Of a stretch of DNA of 64,000 nucleotides, positions 1 to 8,842 are shown piece by piece. Numbering within the stretch: position 1 is the first letter of the stretch; each line of letters starts with the position of its first letter. The position numbers and the translations under genes are program-made. This stretch comes from an uncultured Nitrosomonas sp. GTDB lineage: Bacteria; Pseudomonadota; Gammaproteobacteria; Burkholderiales; Nitrosomonadaceae. The notes beneath the pieces are model-generated. The model saw only the letters and a list, made by a program, of their open reading frames with translations, did no database searches and was not told where the DNA came from. The stretch spans positions 183,925-247,924 of the forward strand of contig CASDLT010000026.1 of NCBI GenBank assembly GCA_949281375.1, given 5' to 3'.

Positions 1-168
1 CTTTTCATTATCCTGAAATTGACTTAGCTGGGCGTAGCGTGGTTTGGGGAGATTGCCGATGATTTTCTTGGCAAGTTCTGTCAGATTTTTGCCGGAAATA
101 CGAATGATGCCTATGCCGCCGCGACCTGGTGGTGTGGCAATGGCTGCAATGATATCAGCGCTCACCAT
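1..168 (-). CDS. mnmE: tRNA modification GTPase MnmE, N-terminal part (cut by window edge)
   Basis: Only the first 56 codons are inside the window; the gene continues beyond base 1. The product reads MVSADIIAAIATPPGRGGIG followed by an IIRISGKNL segment. This is the signature start of MnmE (TrmE), the GTPase that works with MnmG to install the cmnm5/nm5 modification at U34 of tRNAs. These residues belong to the N-terminal tetrahydrofolate-binding domain; the G domain lies outside. The ATG at 168 is the natural start because the MnmE motif follows within a few residues. It lies downstream of yidC on the same strand, the standard gammaproteobacterial and betaproteobacterial order. The identity is secure despite truncation. 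Confidence 0.93.
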   Translation of the reverse strand, partial: MVSADIIAAIATPPGRGGIGIIRISGKNLTELAKKIIGNLPKPRYAQLSQFQDNEK

Positions 169-370
169 GACTATTGAGTGTATACCATGCACTGCGGATT
201 ATTCTGAAAAAAGACGAGAATCTGCATTCGGTCATGCAAGGAATTGAAATATTGTCAAAAAACTCATTTATCATTTATAAACTACGTTTTTTCACTTAAT
301 TCGCCTTGCCTGACCGCTTGTGATGTATCTTTCTGAACTCCCTTGAATCGTCACTATCAGAGTTTTGCGT

Positions 371-2296
371 TTATCTCTTTCTTGATTTTTTATGGGATAC
401 ATTGCCTTTTGACTTGACCGGAATCTTGCCTTTAGTTGCGGCGTTGGTAACGCTGGGGCTCGGCTTTTGAGCGTGTTCCGCAACTGTGTTGTCGGTAGTG
501 GCTACTTGGTCTTCGGCCAGATCGTCGGCAGAGGCAGCGAGTTGCGATTTCTCAACAGAAGCTTCTGGCTGGGTTTTTCTTTTTATTTTGTTATTTCCCT
601 TATTTGCAGACTCTGCCGATTTATTTTCATACATCTTTGTTATTTGCCATTGCTGCAGAATGGAAAGAATATTGTTGCACAGCGAATAAAGAACAAGACC
701 GGCAGGGAAAAAGAAAAAGAAAACGCTGAAAGCAATCGGCATAATCTGCATGACTTTTGCCTGAATCGGATCGGCTGGTGTTGGGCTTAGTTTTGATTGC
801 AACCACATCGAAATACCCATGATGACCGGCAGCACGTAATACGGATCAGGTACAGACATATCCGTGATCCAAAGGGCTAATGGCGCATAGCGCAGTTCAA
901 CGGCAGCCATCAGCGTCCAGAATAACGCGATGAATACTGGAATCTGAACCAGAATCGGCAGGCATCCTCCCATCGGATTGATTTTTTCTTCCTTGTAAAA
1001 CTCCATCATGGCCTGATGCATGCGCTGCCGGTCGCTGGCGTATTGTTCGCGTATCCGTTGCAGTTTAGGTGTTGCTACCCGTAGCTTCGCCATTGAGCGA
1101 TACCCCGCTGCCGACAAAGGGAAAAATAGCAGCTTGACCGTCAACGTCAATAGAATAATGGCTGCACCCCAGTTACCTACCCATGAGTAATAAAACGATA
1201 GAAGCCAGAAAAGTGGCTTGGCCAATACTGTTAGCCACCCATAGTCAACCGTGAGTTCCAAGCCAGGAGCCAGTTCGGCTAGTTTGTTCTGTTCTTGAGG
1301 ACCGGCATAGAAGGGCATGGTGATATGTTTGGTTTGGCCGGCTTCAACGGCTCCGACAGGTGCTATCACGCCCGCGGTGTATTGGTTCGGTGCAAGGCGC
1401 TTTACAAAATATTCCCGAGGTGTATTTTGCGGTGGAAGCCATGCCGTTAGAAAATAATGCTCCAGCATGGCTATCCAGCCATTGTCGGCATTAGTCGGGT
1501 ATTCTGCTTTATTCTTGTCAAGATCCGAAAATTTTATTTTCAAAAATTTTTCTGCTTCGGTGTACATCGCGGGACCCGTATACGAATGAACCATTGAGCT
1601 AGCGCCTGTGGGGTCATTGGCATCTCTCAGCATCTGAAAATAAGAGAAAGGAATGATGGTGGTTTCACTATGATTTATGATTTCAAATTCCACATCAATG
1701 ACATAGCTTCCACGATGAAAGGTGAAAATTTTAGCAACCTGTATACCATCGGCCTCGGGTGCAAGAAGGCGCACCACTACTTTGTCTTGTCCGGGTTCCA
1801 ATTCATAATTAAACTGATCAGAATCTAACGTATATTTTGTTTTATGACTGGGCAATCCTTCGCCAATGAGCCCAGATTGCGCAACCTGAAAGCGTGCGGT
1901 TTTATCCAGCAGCAATTCATATGGCTTGCTTTCATCCTCGCGGGATGGATGCTCAATTATTCCGAGTTGCCGGATATCGCCACCGGCCGTATCGATTTCC
2001 GCAACGACCATGTCCGTTTTGACGGTGATCTTTTCACCATTGACAAATAAATTCGGCGTGATTGATGGAGTGGCGCCTTCAATCCCAGCAGCAATTCCGT
2101 TCGACTCTGCAATCGATGAGGTGAGACCATCTCCCGGTACTGGAAGCGGATCATGTCGTTGATTGGATGAATTGGAGGTGTCCGCCCCCGTCATAACTTT
2201 AGAAGCCGGTGGATTGAGTTCTTGTTGCCATGCTTCCCATAAAAACAGAAGTGACGTGGAAAAAATGATGATGAGTACGAGTTTTTTTGTTTCCAT
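371..2296 (-). CDS. yidC: Membrane protein insertase YidC with long charged C-terminal tail
   Basis: YidC inserts inner-membrane proteins, alone or with SecYEG. The 641-aa product has an N-terminal membrane anchor (about residues 6-20), a large periplasmic beta-sandwich domain (to about 340), and the conserved five-segment insertase core. Core landmarks are a GNWGAAIILLTLTVKLLFFP stretch, KMKE-like cytoplasmic helices, and an NPMGGCLPILVQIPVFIALF segment. It is longer than the roughly 550 aa usual for Gram-negative YidC because the last 88 residues (about 554-641) form a polar tail that begins and ends with basic clusters (KIKRK, KKSRKR). Similar tails in some bacteria bind ribosomes; whether this one does is inference. 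yidD, rnpA and rpmH lie upstream and mnmE downstream, as is usual. Confidence 0.97.
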   Translation of the reverse strand: METKKLVLIIIFSTSLLFLWEAWQQELNPPASKVMTGADTSNSSNQRHDPLPVPGDGLTSSIAESNGIAAGIEGATPSITPNLFVNGEKITVKTDMVVAEIDTAGGDIRQLGIIEHPSREDESKPYELLLDKTARFQVAQSGLIGEGLPSHKTKYTLDSDQFNYELEPGQDKVVVRLLAPEADGIQVAKIFTFHRGSYVIDVEFEIINHSETTIIPFSYFQMLRDANDPTGASSMVHSYTGPAMYTEAEKFLKIKFSDLDKNKAEYPTNADNGWIAMLEHYFLTAWLPPQNTPREYFVKRLAPNQYTAGVIAPVGAVEAGQTKHITMPFYAGPQEQNKLAELAPGLELTVDYGWLTVLAKPLFWLLSFYYSWVGNWGAAIILLTLTVKLLFFPLSAAGYRSMAKLRVATPKLQRIREQYASDRQRMHQAMMEFYKEEKINPMGGCLPILVQIPVFIALFWTLMAAVELRYAPLALWITDMSVPDPYYVLPVIMGISMWLQSKLSPTPADPIQAKVMQIMPIAFSVFFFFFPAGLVLYSLCNNILSILQQWQITKMYENKSAESANKGNNKIKRKTQPEASVEKSQLAASADDLAEDQVATTDNTVAEHAQKPSPSVTNAATKGKIPVKSKGNVSHKKSRKR

Positions 2297-2493
2297 TGTT
2301 TATCTGATCAGGTTGGGTTTCTTGATATCGTTGCGCTACTGAGAAAATCAATAACAATAGAGTTAAAGTATAAATATTGCCAATTTCTCATGTCGAGGCA
2401 GGGGATTGATGTGTAATTACTTTATTCTAATAGGTATTTGTTGGGTCTATTGCTTGAGAAGACTATGTATCTATTTGCTTTGAGCCTTGAATA

Positions 2494-2703
2494 TTAAGGA
2501 ACCGGTTCATAGCCACCTTTAGCCCAGGGATTACATCGCAGTAGGCGCCATACGGTCAGTATCGTCCCTTTTAGAAAACCATGTTTTTCGTATGCTTCGA
2601 GGGCATATTGTGAACAGGTAGGACTGAATCGGCAAGAAGGCGCCATTAAAGGGCTGATGCAATATTGATAACAGCTTATCAAGAAAATCAGTAGTCTTGA
2701 CAT
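2494..2703 (-). CDS. yidD: Membrane protein insertion efficiency factor YidD
   Basis: The 69-aa product carries the three-cysteine YidD (DUF37/haemolytic) pattern. It includes [20 protein letters not shown], then [10 protein letters not shown] and [18 protein letters not shown] at the end. YidD is a small amphipathic peripheral inner-membrane protein that helps YidC-dependent insertion. The ATG at 2703 lies inside the last codons of rnpA, so the two genes overlap by 16 bases and are probably translationally coupled. The 197-bp gap to yidC (2297-2493) is larger than usual and contains no recognisable gene. Confidence 0.95.
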   Translation of the reverse strand: MSRLLIFLISCYQYCISPLMAPSCRFSPTCSQYALEAYEKHGFLKGTILTVWRLLRCNPWAKGGYEPVP

Positions 2704-3044
2704 TGCTGTAATTCGATTATCAATGATTGAGCCTCACTAACTAGCCGTATTGATTCATCTTTCCGAATCGATCGTTTTAACCGTATTACCCAATCCATAT
2801 TATCGCCATATTCGCTACGCCAATTTTTACGAAATGTTTCCCGAACTATACGCTTAATCCAATTGCGTTTAACTGCATGACGCTCAATCTTTTTGGGAAC
2901 AATCATGCCTAGTCGTGCATAGGTCAATCCATTGGGTTTTGCATACACCTGGAGCAAGTCGCCACTTACTTGATTTTTCAGGCTGATCACCGCAGTGAAT
3001 TCTACTGCGTTATGTAACCGGCAATTTCTGGGTAGCGAATGAAT
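2688..3044 (-). CDS. rnpA: Ribonuclease P protein component (apparent ATT start)
   Basis: RnpA is the protein subunit of RNase P, which matures tRNA 5' ends. The frame shows the family core [20 protein letters not shown] followed by [11 protein letters not shown]. The only canonical start in frame is GTG at 2990, giving 100 aa. In-frame codons upstream still encode the family N-terminus ([19 protein letters not shown]), and this stretch has no ATG, GTG or TTG before the in-frame rpmH stop at 3071-3069. ATT at 3044 gives 118 aa, the normal family length, so I place the start there. Alternatives are the truncated GTG product or a sequence error. It follows rpmH by 24 bases and overlaps yidD. 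Confidence 0.82.
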   Translation of the reverse strand: MHSLPRNCRLHNAVEFTAVISLKNQVSGDLLQVYAKPNGLTYARLGMIVPKKIERHAVKRNWIKRIVRETFRKNWRSEYGDNMDWVIRLKRSIRKDESIRLVSEAQSLIIELQQCQDY

Positions 3045-3068
3045 TTTAACAAACTTAAAAATTATAAA

Positions 3069-3203
3069 TTAGACGCTTAATCGAGCTCTTCCTTTAGCAC
3101 GGCGTGCTCGAATGACCGCTGCGCCACCGCGAGTTTTCATACGAACACGAAATCCATGCGTGCGTTTTCTTTTTGTAACTGAGGGCTGATAAGTTCTTTT
3201 CAT
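3069..3203 (-). CDS. rpmH: 50S ribosomal protein L34
   Basis: This 44-aa frame translates as [20 protein letters not shown] followed by [19 protein letters not shown] and ARLSV, the full bacterial L34 sequence. L34 is a very basic protein of the large ribosomal subunit. It is too short for most ORF callers. It is the first gene of the rpmH-rnpA-yidD-yidC run, and a near-consensus promoter lies 37 bases upstream (3240-3268). Confidence 0.98.
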   Translation of the reverse strand: MKRTYQPSVTKRKRTHGFRVRMKTRGGAAVIRARRAKGRARLSV

Positions 3204-3239
3204 TTCTTTCTCTGATTTCTCTGGTCAATAGAACCGCGT

Positions 3240-3268
3240 ATTACAACTTGTTAAGGCTGTGATGTCAA
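3240..3268 (-). promoter_or_regulatory. Sigma-70 promoter of rpmH operon
   Basis: Read on the minus strand, TTGACA (3268-3263) is followed by a 17-base spacer and TGTAAT (3245-3240). That is a perfect -35 and a 5/6 -10 at optimal spacing, 37 bases before the rpmH ATG. A strong promoter here is expected for a ribosomal-protein gene. Confidence 0.75.
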
Positions 3269-3640
3269 TACTATTTATTAAGTTGATGAGGACTTCGCCG
3301 TGAGAGAAGGCCATTGAGTCTTATTTTATTTACAGGTGAGAAAAAATAGGCTTTTCAAGTCATCAAGATCGGCGCTGCAATAACCTGACGTTCTTGATTG
3401 TGCGGTAATGACTTGTCAGTTTCCGGCTGGATCATGCATGACTTCCGATCGAACTGGGAGTCAATAGGTACGGATATGTATTTTTGTAGGACATGTGTAC
3501 TTCCTGAGTGGGTGGTTTCGTCGATTCCGGTTCAGGACATTTTTCTCTTTTAATCAGCGAAGCAGATGGATAGCATACGATAACTTGATTAATACTGTTC
3601 GACTTACTAATTGAATTAAAACTTTATACTATCAATAATT
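3269..3640. other. Intergenic region between rpmH and DUF5658-like gene; no dnaA or DnaA boxes
   Basis: These roughly 370 bases separate rpmH from the plus-strand gene at 3652. In many bacteria the replication origin and dnaA lie here. I looked for TTATCCACA-like DnaA boxes and AT-rich repeats on both strands and found none, and there is no coding frame of note. Apart from the rpmH promoter I see nothing assignable. Confidence 0.5.
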
Positions 3641-3651
3641 GAGGTAGAAAT

Positions 3652-4134
3652 ATGTCAACCGCATTTCAGACACTTGATAATCGACACCAGGATCGTCGCA
3701 GTAAAATGCCATTTTTCTGTGCTTTCCATGTGGGAATCAGAACCGGCAAGCGGAAAAGCGAGCGACGGGATTCGCGGGGAAAACCCGTATATGTGGATGC
3801 TTATCCTGGTCGGCTGGTGTTATGCACGGGGCTGATTCTGGTTTTGAGTGCCCTGGACGCATTTCTGACGCTTAATATTTTGGCTCATGGGGGCGAAGAG
3901 CTAAATTGGTTTATGGCGATATTGCTGGAAGATAGTGTGGAGAAATTCGTGAGTTGCAAGCTGGCATTAACAGCCATGGCACTCATTTTACTGGTCATTC
4001 ATCATGAGGTTCAGATCATAAAGAATTTTCAGGTGCGATATTTTAATTACCTGATTCTTAGTGGTTATAGTGTACTCATCGGCTACGAAATATATTTGTT
4101 GGAACTTGCAAATGCAGTTGCAGGGAAGGGTTGA
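3652..4134 (+). CDS. Small membrane protein, DUF5658-like
   Basis: This is a 160-aa protein of unknown function. The first 60 residues are soluble and basic (repeated KR/RR). Three hydrophobic segments follow, at about 61-85, 105-122 and 133-152. The pattern ALDAFLTLNILAHGGEELNW at the first segment resembles the D-x3-T-x-n-L-x3-G-x-E-x-N layout of DUF5658 proteins. The start has a good ribosome site (GAGGT, 8 bases before ATG). The gene converges on the tolC-like gene with only 6 bases between stops. The family call is from memory of the motif. Confidence 0.7.
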   Translation: MSTAFQTLDNRHQDRRSKMPFFCAFHVGIRTGKRKSERRDSRGKPVYVDAYPGRLVLCTGLILVLSALDAFLTLNILAHGGEELNWFMAILLEDSVEKFVSCKLALTAMALILLVIHHEVQIIKNFQVRYFNYLILSGYSVLIGYEIYLLELANAVAGKG

Positions 4135-4140
4135 TATGGA

Positions 4141-5502
4141 TCAGTTTCGAGATGGAAGGCTCTGAGGTTTGAAATAACTTGCCACATTTCTCAAGTCTTC
4201 CAATACCAATGTTCCGGCAGCGAATTGCAATCGAAGATAAGCCAATAAATAAGTATAGCGAGCCTGAGCAAGATCGCGTCGTGCAGTATGCAGTTGCTGT
4301 TGCGCATCAAGCAGATTTAGATTGATGCGGATTCCGCCGCGTATGCTTTTTTGAGTCGCATCAACCAATAATTCTGCAGATTTAACCCCCATCTCAAGGG
4401 ATTCAATTTTTTTTACACTACTCAAGAGAAGGTTGTATTGTTTTCGCAGTTCAACCAGTACCTTGTCGGTGATTGCGTTTAGATCAGCTTGTGCGCGAGC
4501 GTGATTGGCTTTGGCCTGAGCAGTGATTGCATTGACACGGCCGCCGGAATATAACGGAAAATTAATTTCGACGCCAACCGTGCCCAAGCTGACATCACGA
4601 TCTTGAGTGATGAACGAGCCCGCTTTGTTGCGCGTCAAGCTGGCAACGAAATCCACTCGGGGAGCATGTCCGGCATGACTTTTTCTTATTTCTTCTTTTC
4701 CAGATGCTACGGTATGCCGCTGTGTTACAAGTTCTGCATTGCGTTCAAGAGCCATTTCATACCACATATCATAGTCTTGTAGTTGAATGGCGCGGGAGCT
4801 AAACTGCTCGGATAATTGCTCCAACTGGGTGATTTTTTGACCGACGATCGCTTCGAGCTTTAGTTGGGCAACTTCAAACTCATCCTTTGCTTCGATCACC
4901 CGGGCTTGAGCAATAGCATATTTTGATTGTGTTTCCAGCACATCCGTCGTTGTTCCCTCACCTTTTTGCAGCATGCGTTCATTGACTCGCTTGAGTTCTT
5001 CAAGCGAGTTAAGCTGCGTTTCTGCTAGCCTGACATGTTCTTGCCCCAATAAAGCGTCGACATAGGCTTCGACCAACCGTACCACAAGCTCCTGACTTCG
5101 ACCAGTGAATTTGGCTCGGCTTGAGTCAGCCTGTGCTTTTCCTTGCCGATATCCTGCCAGTGCCTCCATATTGATGATGGGCTGGCGCAAAGATAAGGTA
5201 CTCACCTGACTGTCAAAATTCATTGGTTCAGTAGTTACTATGCCTAACCTGTTAGGTTGCGTGATGGATCCAGAGCTGGTGCTCTGCGAATGAGTCACTG
5301 ACAAATTGGGCAACAGACTTGCAAGACCGATTTTTTCGGCTTGTTCTCCAGCTTCGCTTTCATGCAGCGCAGAGCGATAGGTCGGATCATGATAAAGGGC
5401 GGCCTCATAAGCATCCAATAAGCTCATCGCATGCAAGGGCTGACTTTGATTCGAGATCACCAGAAACGCTAAAGCCAATAGTGTGTTATGTGTACGCATC
5501 AT
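4141..5502 (-). CDS. TolC-family outer-membrane channel of type I secretion system
   Basis: The 453-aa product has an N-terminal signal peptide (cleavage near residue 25, after PLHA). Two related coiled-coil/beta-barrel halves typical of TolC/PrtF/RsaF proteins follow: LDAYEAALYHDPTYRSA opens the mature protein, VETQSKYAIAQARVIEA-like heptads build the tunnel helices, and INLNLLDAQQQLHTARRDLA is the classic second-repeat motif. It forms the trimeric channel through which an unfolded substrate leaves the cell. It is the third gene of an exporter operon (ABC, HlyD, TolC), with a gap of only 5 bases to the hlyD-like gene. Dedicated operon position argues for a specific secretion role rather than general drug efflux. 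Confidence 0.93.
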   Translation of the reverse strand: MMRTHNTLLALAFLVISNQSQPLHAMSLLDAYEAALYHDPTYRSALHESEAGEQAEKIGLASLLPNLSVTHSQSTSSGSITQPNRLGIVTTEPMNFDSQVSTLSLRQPIINMEALAGYRQGKAQADSSRAKFTGRSQELVVRLVEAYVDALLGQEHVRLAETQLNSLEELKRVNERMLQKGEGTTTDVLETQSKYAIAQARVIEAKDEFEVAQLKLEAIVGQKITQLEQLSEQFSSRAIQLQDYDMWYEMALERNAELVTQRHTVASGKEEIRKSHAGHAPRVDFVASLTRNKAGSFITQDRDVSLGTVGVEINFPLYSGGRVNAITAQAKANHARAQADLNAITDKVLVELRKQYNLLLSSVKKIESLEMGVKSAELLVDATQKSIRGGIRINLNLLDAQQQLHTARRDLAQARYTYLLAYLRLQFAAGTLVLEDLRNVASYFKPQSLPSRN

Positions 5503-5507
5503 CGCTC

Positions 5508-6863
5508 TTATTCTTCGCTCATTGCGGAATGAACGCGATCCAGAATAGGTTTGAATAAGTAACTCATCAATGATCGCTCGCCTGTTTTGATGAAAATTTC
5601 CACAGGCATGCCTGCTCGGATTTGATGGATCGATAATTTTTTCATGCCTTCCGGTGTGACTTTGGCTTTCATCGTGTAATAAGGAACCCCGGTGCGCTCA
5701 TCTGTGAGACGATCTGCAGATACCTGCATGACGCTACCCGGAATGTTGGGGGTTTGCTTTTGATTGAGCGCCGAGAAAATCAAATCCACAGGTAAATCAG
5801 GATGGACCTTGTCGATCAGGTGGACTGGAACCTGTCCTGTAATTACCAGCAGATCATCTTTTGGAACGATGTCCATCAACTTGAATCCAGCTCCGATCAC
5901 TCCACCTTCTGTGAATACGGTCATTCCGACTACAGTGCCATCTACCGGAGCTTTGACTTCAACGTTAGCCAATTCAAAATCCTGTCCATCTAACCGGCTC
6001 TTCAAGGACTCCGCTTCCCGTTTGATATCCGAAAGCTGTTGCCGCACCTCTTTTTGATACTCTTGCTGGCGTTGAATGCGTCTTTGTTCTAGCTCTGCGA
6101 TTTGACGCTGGGTTCTACCAATATTACCTATATCCGCTGAAATTTCCCCGGTTAGCTGGGTGTAGGTCCGTTCCAGATCCAAAACACGATTACGGGGTAC
6201 AAAGCCGTCGGTAGACAGATCCCTCATATTGACGAGCTGTTCCTCCAAAAATTTTAGTTGTTGGTTTTTGCTAACTTTGGACGCTTCCAGACCACGCAAT
6301 TGAACTTTCTGTCCGGCGATGCTCTCGTCCAGACCAGCAATCTCATGTTGCAGAGCAAGACGTCGCGATGAAAATAATTGATTCTGGATGATGATATTGT
6401 TAGCGACCCGTGGATCATTCTGCTGTGCCAGCAGCTCTGCCGGGAAGATAATTTCACGATGACTGTCGCGCTCAGCCAGAAGGCGAGCTTCTACCGCTTG
6501 CGCCGCAAACAGTTGACTGCGTGTTATTTCTGCCTGTGCCTTGATCTGGATATCATTCATGCGCACCAGTATCTGGCCAAAACTGACATGGTCTCCTTCC
6601 TTGACCAGGATTTTATCGATAATGCCGCCCGTCTGATGCTGTACGGCTTGTAAGTGGCTGGCTACAGTCACGGTACCCGAAATGGGAACACCTTTTTCGA
6701 GGGGTGCAAAAATCGCCCAGAGAACAAATCCTCCAAATCCAACCAGAACGATCCACCAGCCTAATCGAGTGTAGGTGGTTTCATCGGTTTCAACCCGGTA
6801 GGTGTTATCCACGGCAGCGTTATCAACGGCTATTTCTTTTTGTTCAGAAACAAGCTTCATCAT
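5508..6863 (-). CDS. HlyD-family membrane fusion protein (type I secretion adaptor)
   Basis: This 451-aa periplasmic adaptor joins the inner-membrane ABC exporter to the TolC-like channel. A short cytoplasmic N-terminus precedes one membrane segment at about 35-53 (WWIVLVGFGGFVLWAIFAPL). A split lipoyl domain follows (VSGTVTV-like at 60, later VKAPVDGTVVGMTVFTEGGV at about 300), then long coiled coils (about 100-290) and the C-terminal beta-barrel region ending IRAGMPVEIFIKTGERSLMS, a motif shared with PrtE/RsaE-type adaptors. It lies between the ABC and TolC genes with close spacing, so the three are one transcription unit. Confidence in family and role is high; the substrate is inferred to be the RTX protein at 26407. 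Confidence 0.95.
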   Translation of the reverse strand: MMKLVSEQKEIAVDNAAVDNTYRVETDETTYTRLGWWIVLVGFGGFVLWAIFAPLEKGVPISGTVTVASHLQAVQHQTGGIIDKILVKEGDHVSFGQILVRMNDIQIKAQAEITRSQLFAAQAVEARLLAERDSHREIIFPAELLAQQNDPRVANNIIIQNQLFSSRRLALQHEIAGLDESIAGQKVQLRGLEASKVSKNQQLKFLEEQLVNMRDLSTDGFVPRNRVLDLERTYTQLTGEISADIGNIGRTQRQIAELEQRRIQRQQEYQKEVRQQLSDIKREAESLKSRLDGQDFELANVEVKAPVDGTVVGMTVFTEGGVIGAGFKLMDIVPKDDLLVITGQVPVHLIDKVHPDLPVDLIFSALNQKQTPNIPGSVMQVSADRLTDERTGVPYYTMKAKVTPEGMKKLSIHQIRAGMPVEIFIKTGERSLMSYLFKPILDRVHSAMSEE

Positions 6864-6916
6864 GAGTCCTGTGAAGGTGGCATATTATGCAATGAATCAT
6901 CGGCAAGATCATGTCA

Positions 6917-8701
6917 TCAATTCTCTGAATGAGCAGTATTATTGCTTGACGGCGCTTGATCTTGAGATCCCTGTTTATTGGAATCCTGTTGGGCAATGAG
7001 TGCTTTTTGAGCTTGCTGCTGCTTGGTGAGTTTTTCAATGACTTGATCAGTGGGACCAAACATTTTTACCGTTCCATCTTGCAACAGTAAAAGCTTGGTT
7101 GTCACGCTGATGATGCTGGTACGGTGAGTGATCAGCACGATGGTTTTGCCACGCTTGCGCAAATCGAACAATGCGGCAAGCAAAGCCTGCTCACCTACGT
7201 CGTCCAGATTGGAGTTAGGTTCATCAAGTACAATCAATGATGGATCATCATACATGGTTCTCGCCAAACCGAGCCTCTGCTTCTGCCCTCCCGATAGTCC
7301 TGCTCCGCCATCGCCTAAGGGCGTATCATAGCCTTCAGGCATATTCAGAATCATTTCGTGCACACCTGCACGTTTGGCCGCCAAAATCACTTTATTCGCA
7401 TCAATTTCTCCGAAGCGTGCGATGTTTTCAGAAACGGTACCGGCAAATAATTCAATATCCTGTGGCAGGTAACCAATATGTGGCCCGAGTTCGTCCTTGT
7501 TCCATAAATATACATCGGCGCCATCCAATCTGACTTTCCCGGCAGCGGCAGGCCACACCCCCACCAATAAGCGTGCCAGCGTGGATTTCCCGGATCCGCT
7601 AGGGCCTATGATGCCCAATACTTCTCCTGCGCCGAGAGAAAAGCTCAATCCTTTGATGACAGGAACCTTGCCGCCGGGGGGGATGGCCGTGACATTCTCA
7701 ACAGAGATCACGCCTTTGGGTTTCGGCAAAGCCATGCCTGCCTCACGAGCTGGATTTTGCTCGAGCAATTTGGTCAAGCGTTCATAGGCGCTGCGTGTGC
7801 TGCCAATTTGTTTCCACACGCTGATCAATAACTGGACGGGAGCAACGGCTCTGCCCAGCAAGATGGAGCCGGCAATCATCATGCCGGGTGTGATGTCATT
7901 ATCCAGCACCAATAAGGCGCCGAGTCCCAGCATCAGGGACTGTAAAGCGACCGTAAACGATTTCGATAATGCAGTGACAACGCCAGCTTTTTCGCTCGCT
8001 TCAGCTTGCAGATTCAGGAAACGGCTGTGCAATTTGTACCAGCGCGATTGCAGGTTTGGTAACATACCCATTGCTTCAATGACTTCAGCATTCCGTAAAT
8101 TGTTGGATGCGATATTGGTTGAGGCGATCGCCATTGAATTAGCTTCCGCCAGCGGCTTATGGGAAACCTTTTCATTGATGTAGGCAAGAGTGATGAGAAT
8201 GGTTGTGCCACATAATGCAAAAGCGCCGAGTATCGGATGAAACATGAAAATGACGAAGAGATAAATGGGAAACCAGGGCGCGTCAAAAAAAGCGAACAGC
8301 GCATTTCCGGTCAAGAATTGGCGTAAATTAGTCAAGTCCTTGAGCGCCTGCCCGGCATTTCCATCCCCTTGTTTCAGACTTTGCTCGAATGCAGCGGTGT
8401 AGACACGCCGGTTCAATTTCATATCAAGCTGCGCACCGACCCGGATCAGCACAAAACTGCGCACATATTCCAGCGTCCCCATGAAAACATAAGCGCCGAT
8501 CATGATCAGTGTCAACATTAACAACGTCATTTCGTTCCGGCTGGTCAACACACTGTCGTATAGCTGCAGCATATAAATGGCTGGCATGAGCATCAGCATA
8601 TTGATGACTGCACTGAAAACACCGATATTGCGAAATGTTTTTTTAAAGCCCGTGAGGACTTCCGCAACTTCATTGTGTGGCGCTTTAAATTTAAATTTCA
8701 T
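6917..8701 (-). CDS. Type I secretion ABC exporter, PrtD/RsaD family (permease plus ATPase)
   Basis: The 594-aa protein has an N-terminal six-helix transmembrane domain (about 20-310) and a C-terminal nucleotide-binding domain. The NBD shows Walker A (GPSGSGKST, about 370), Q-loop (LPQDIELFAGTVSENI), signature (LSGGQKQRLGLAR), Walker B (LIVLDEPNSNLD) and H-loop (ITHRTS). There is no C39 peptidase domain, as expected for exporters of RTX proteins with an uncleaved C-terminal signal. It is first in the operon ABC-hlyD-tolC. Homodimers of this class recognise the secretion signal and drive export in one step across both membranes. The C-terminal 30 residues are polar and low in complexity. Confidence 0.96.
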   Translation of the reverse strand: MKFKFKAPHNEVAEVLTGFKKTFRNIGVFSAVINMLMLMPAIYMLQLYDSVLTSRNEMTLLMLTLIMIGAYVFMGTLEYVRSFVLIRVGAQLDMKLNRRVYTAAFEQSLKQGDGNAGQALKDLTNLRQFLTGNALFAFFDAPWFPIYLFVIFMFHPILGAFALCGTTILITLAYINEKVSHKPLAEANSMAIASTNIASNNLRNAEVIEAMGMLPNLQSRWYKLHSRFLNLQAEASEKAGVVTALSKSFTVALQSLMLGLGALLVLDNDITPGMMIAGSILLGRAVAPVQLLISVWKQIGSTRSAYERLTKLLEQNPAREAGMALPKPKGVISVENVTAIPPGGKVPVIKGLSFSLGAGEVLGIIGPSGSGKSTLARLLVGVWPAAAGKVRLDGADVYLWNKDELGPHIGYLPQDIELFAGTVSENIARFGEIDANKVILAAKRAGVHEMILNMPEGYDTPLGDGGAGLSGGQKQRLGLARTMYDDPSLIVLDEPNSNLDDVGEQALLAALFDLRKRGKTIVLITHRTSIISVTTKLLLLQDGTVKMFGPTDQVIEKLTKQQQAQKALIAQQDSNKQGSQDQAPSSNNTAHSEN

Positions 8702-8842
8702 TGAGGATTAATGTGGATGGAAAAGTGAGTGTGCTTACCGCAGATAACAATGTAACAGTCCATAGATATCATAAAAAAAGTATCCTCTCCTAAAGCGCCG
8801 CAGAAGCATCAGCATGGAATCAGATGCAATTATAGTTTTCCC

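Noticed and set aside
3269..3640. Possible replication origin next to rpmH
   Set aside because: No DnaA boxes, no AT-rich repeat cluster and no dnaA gene are present.
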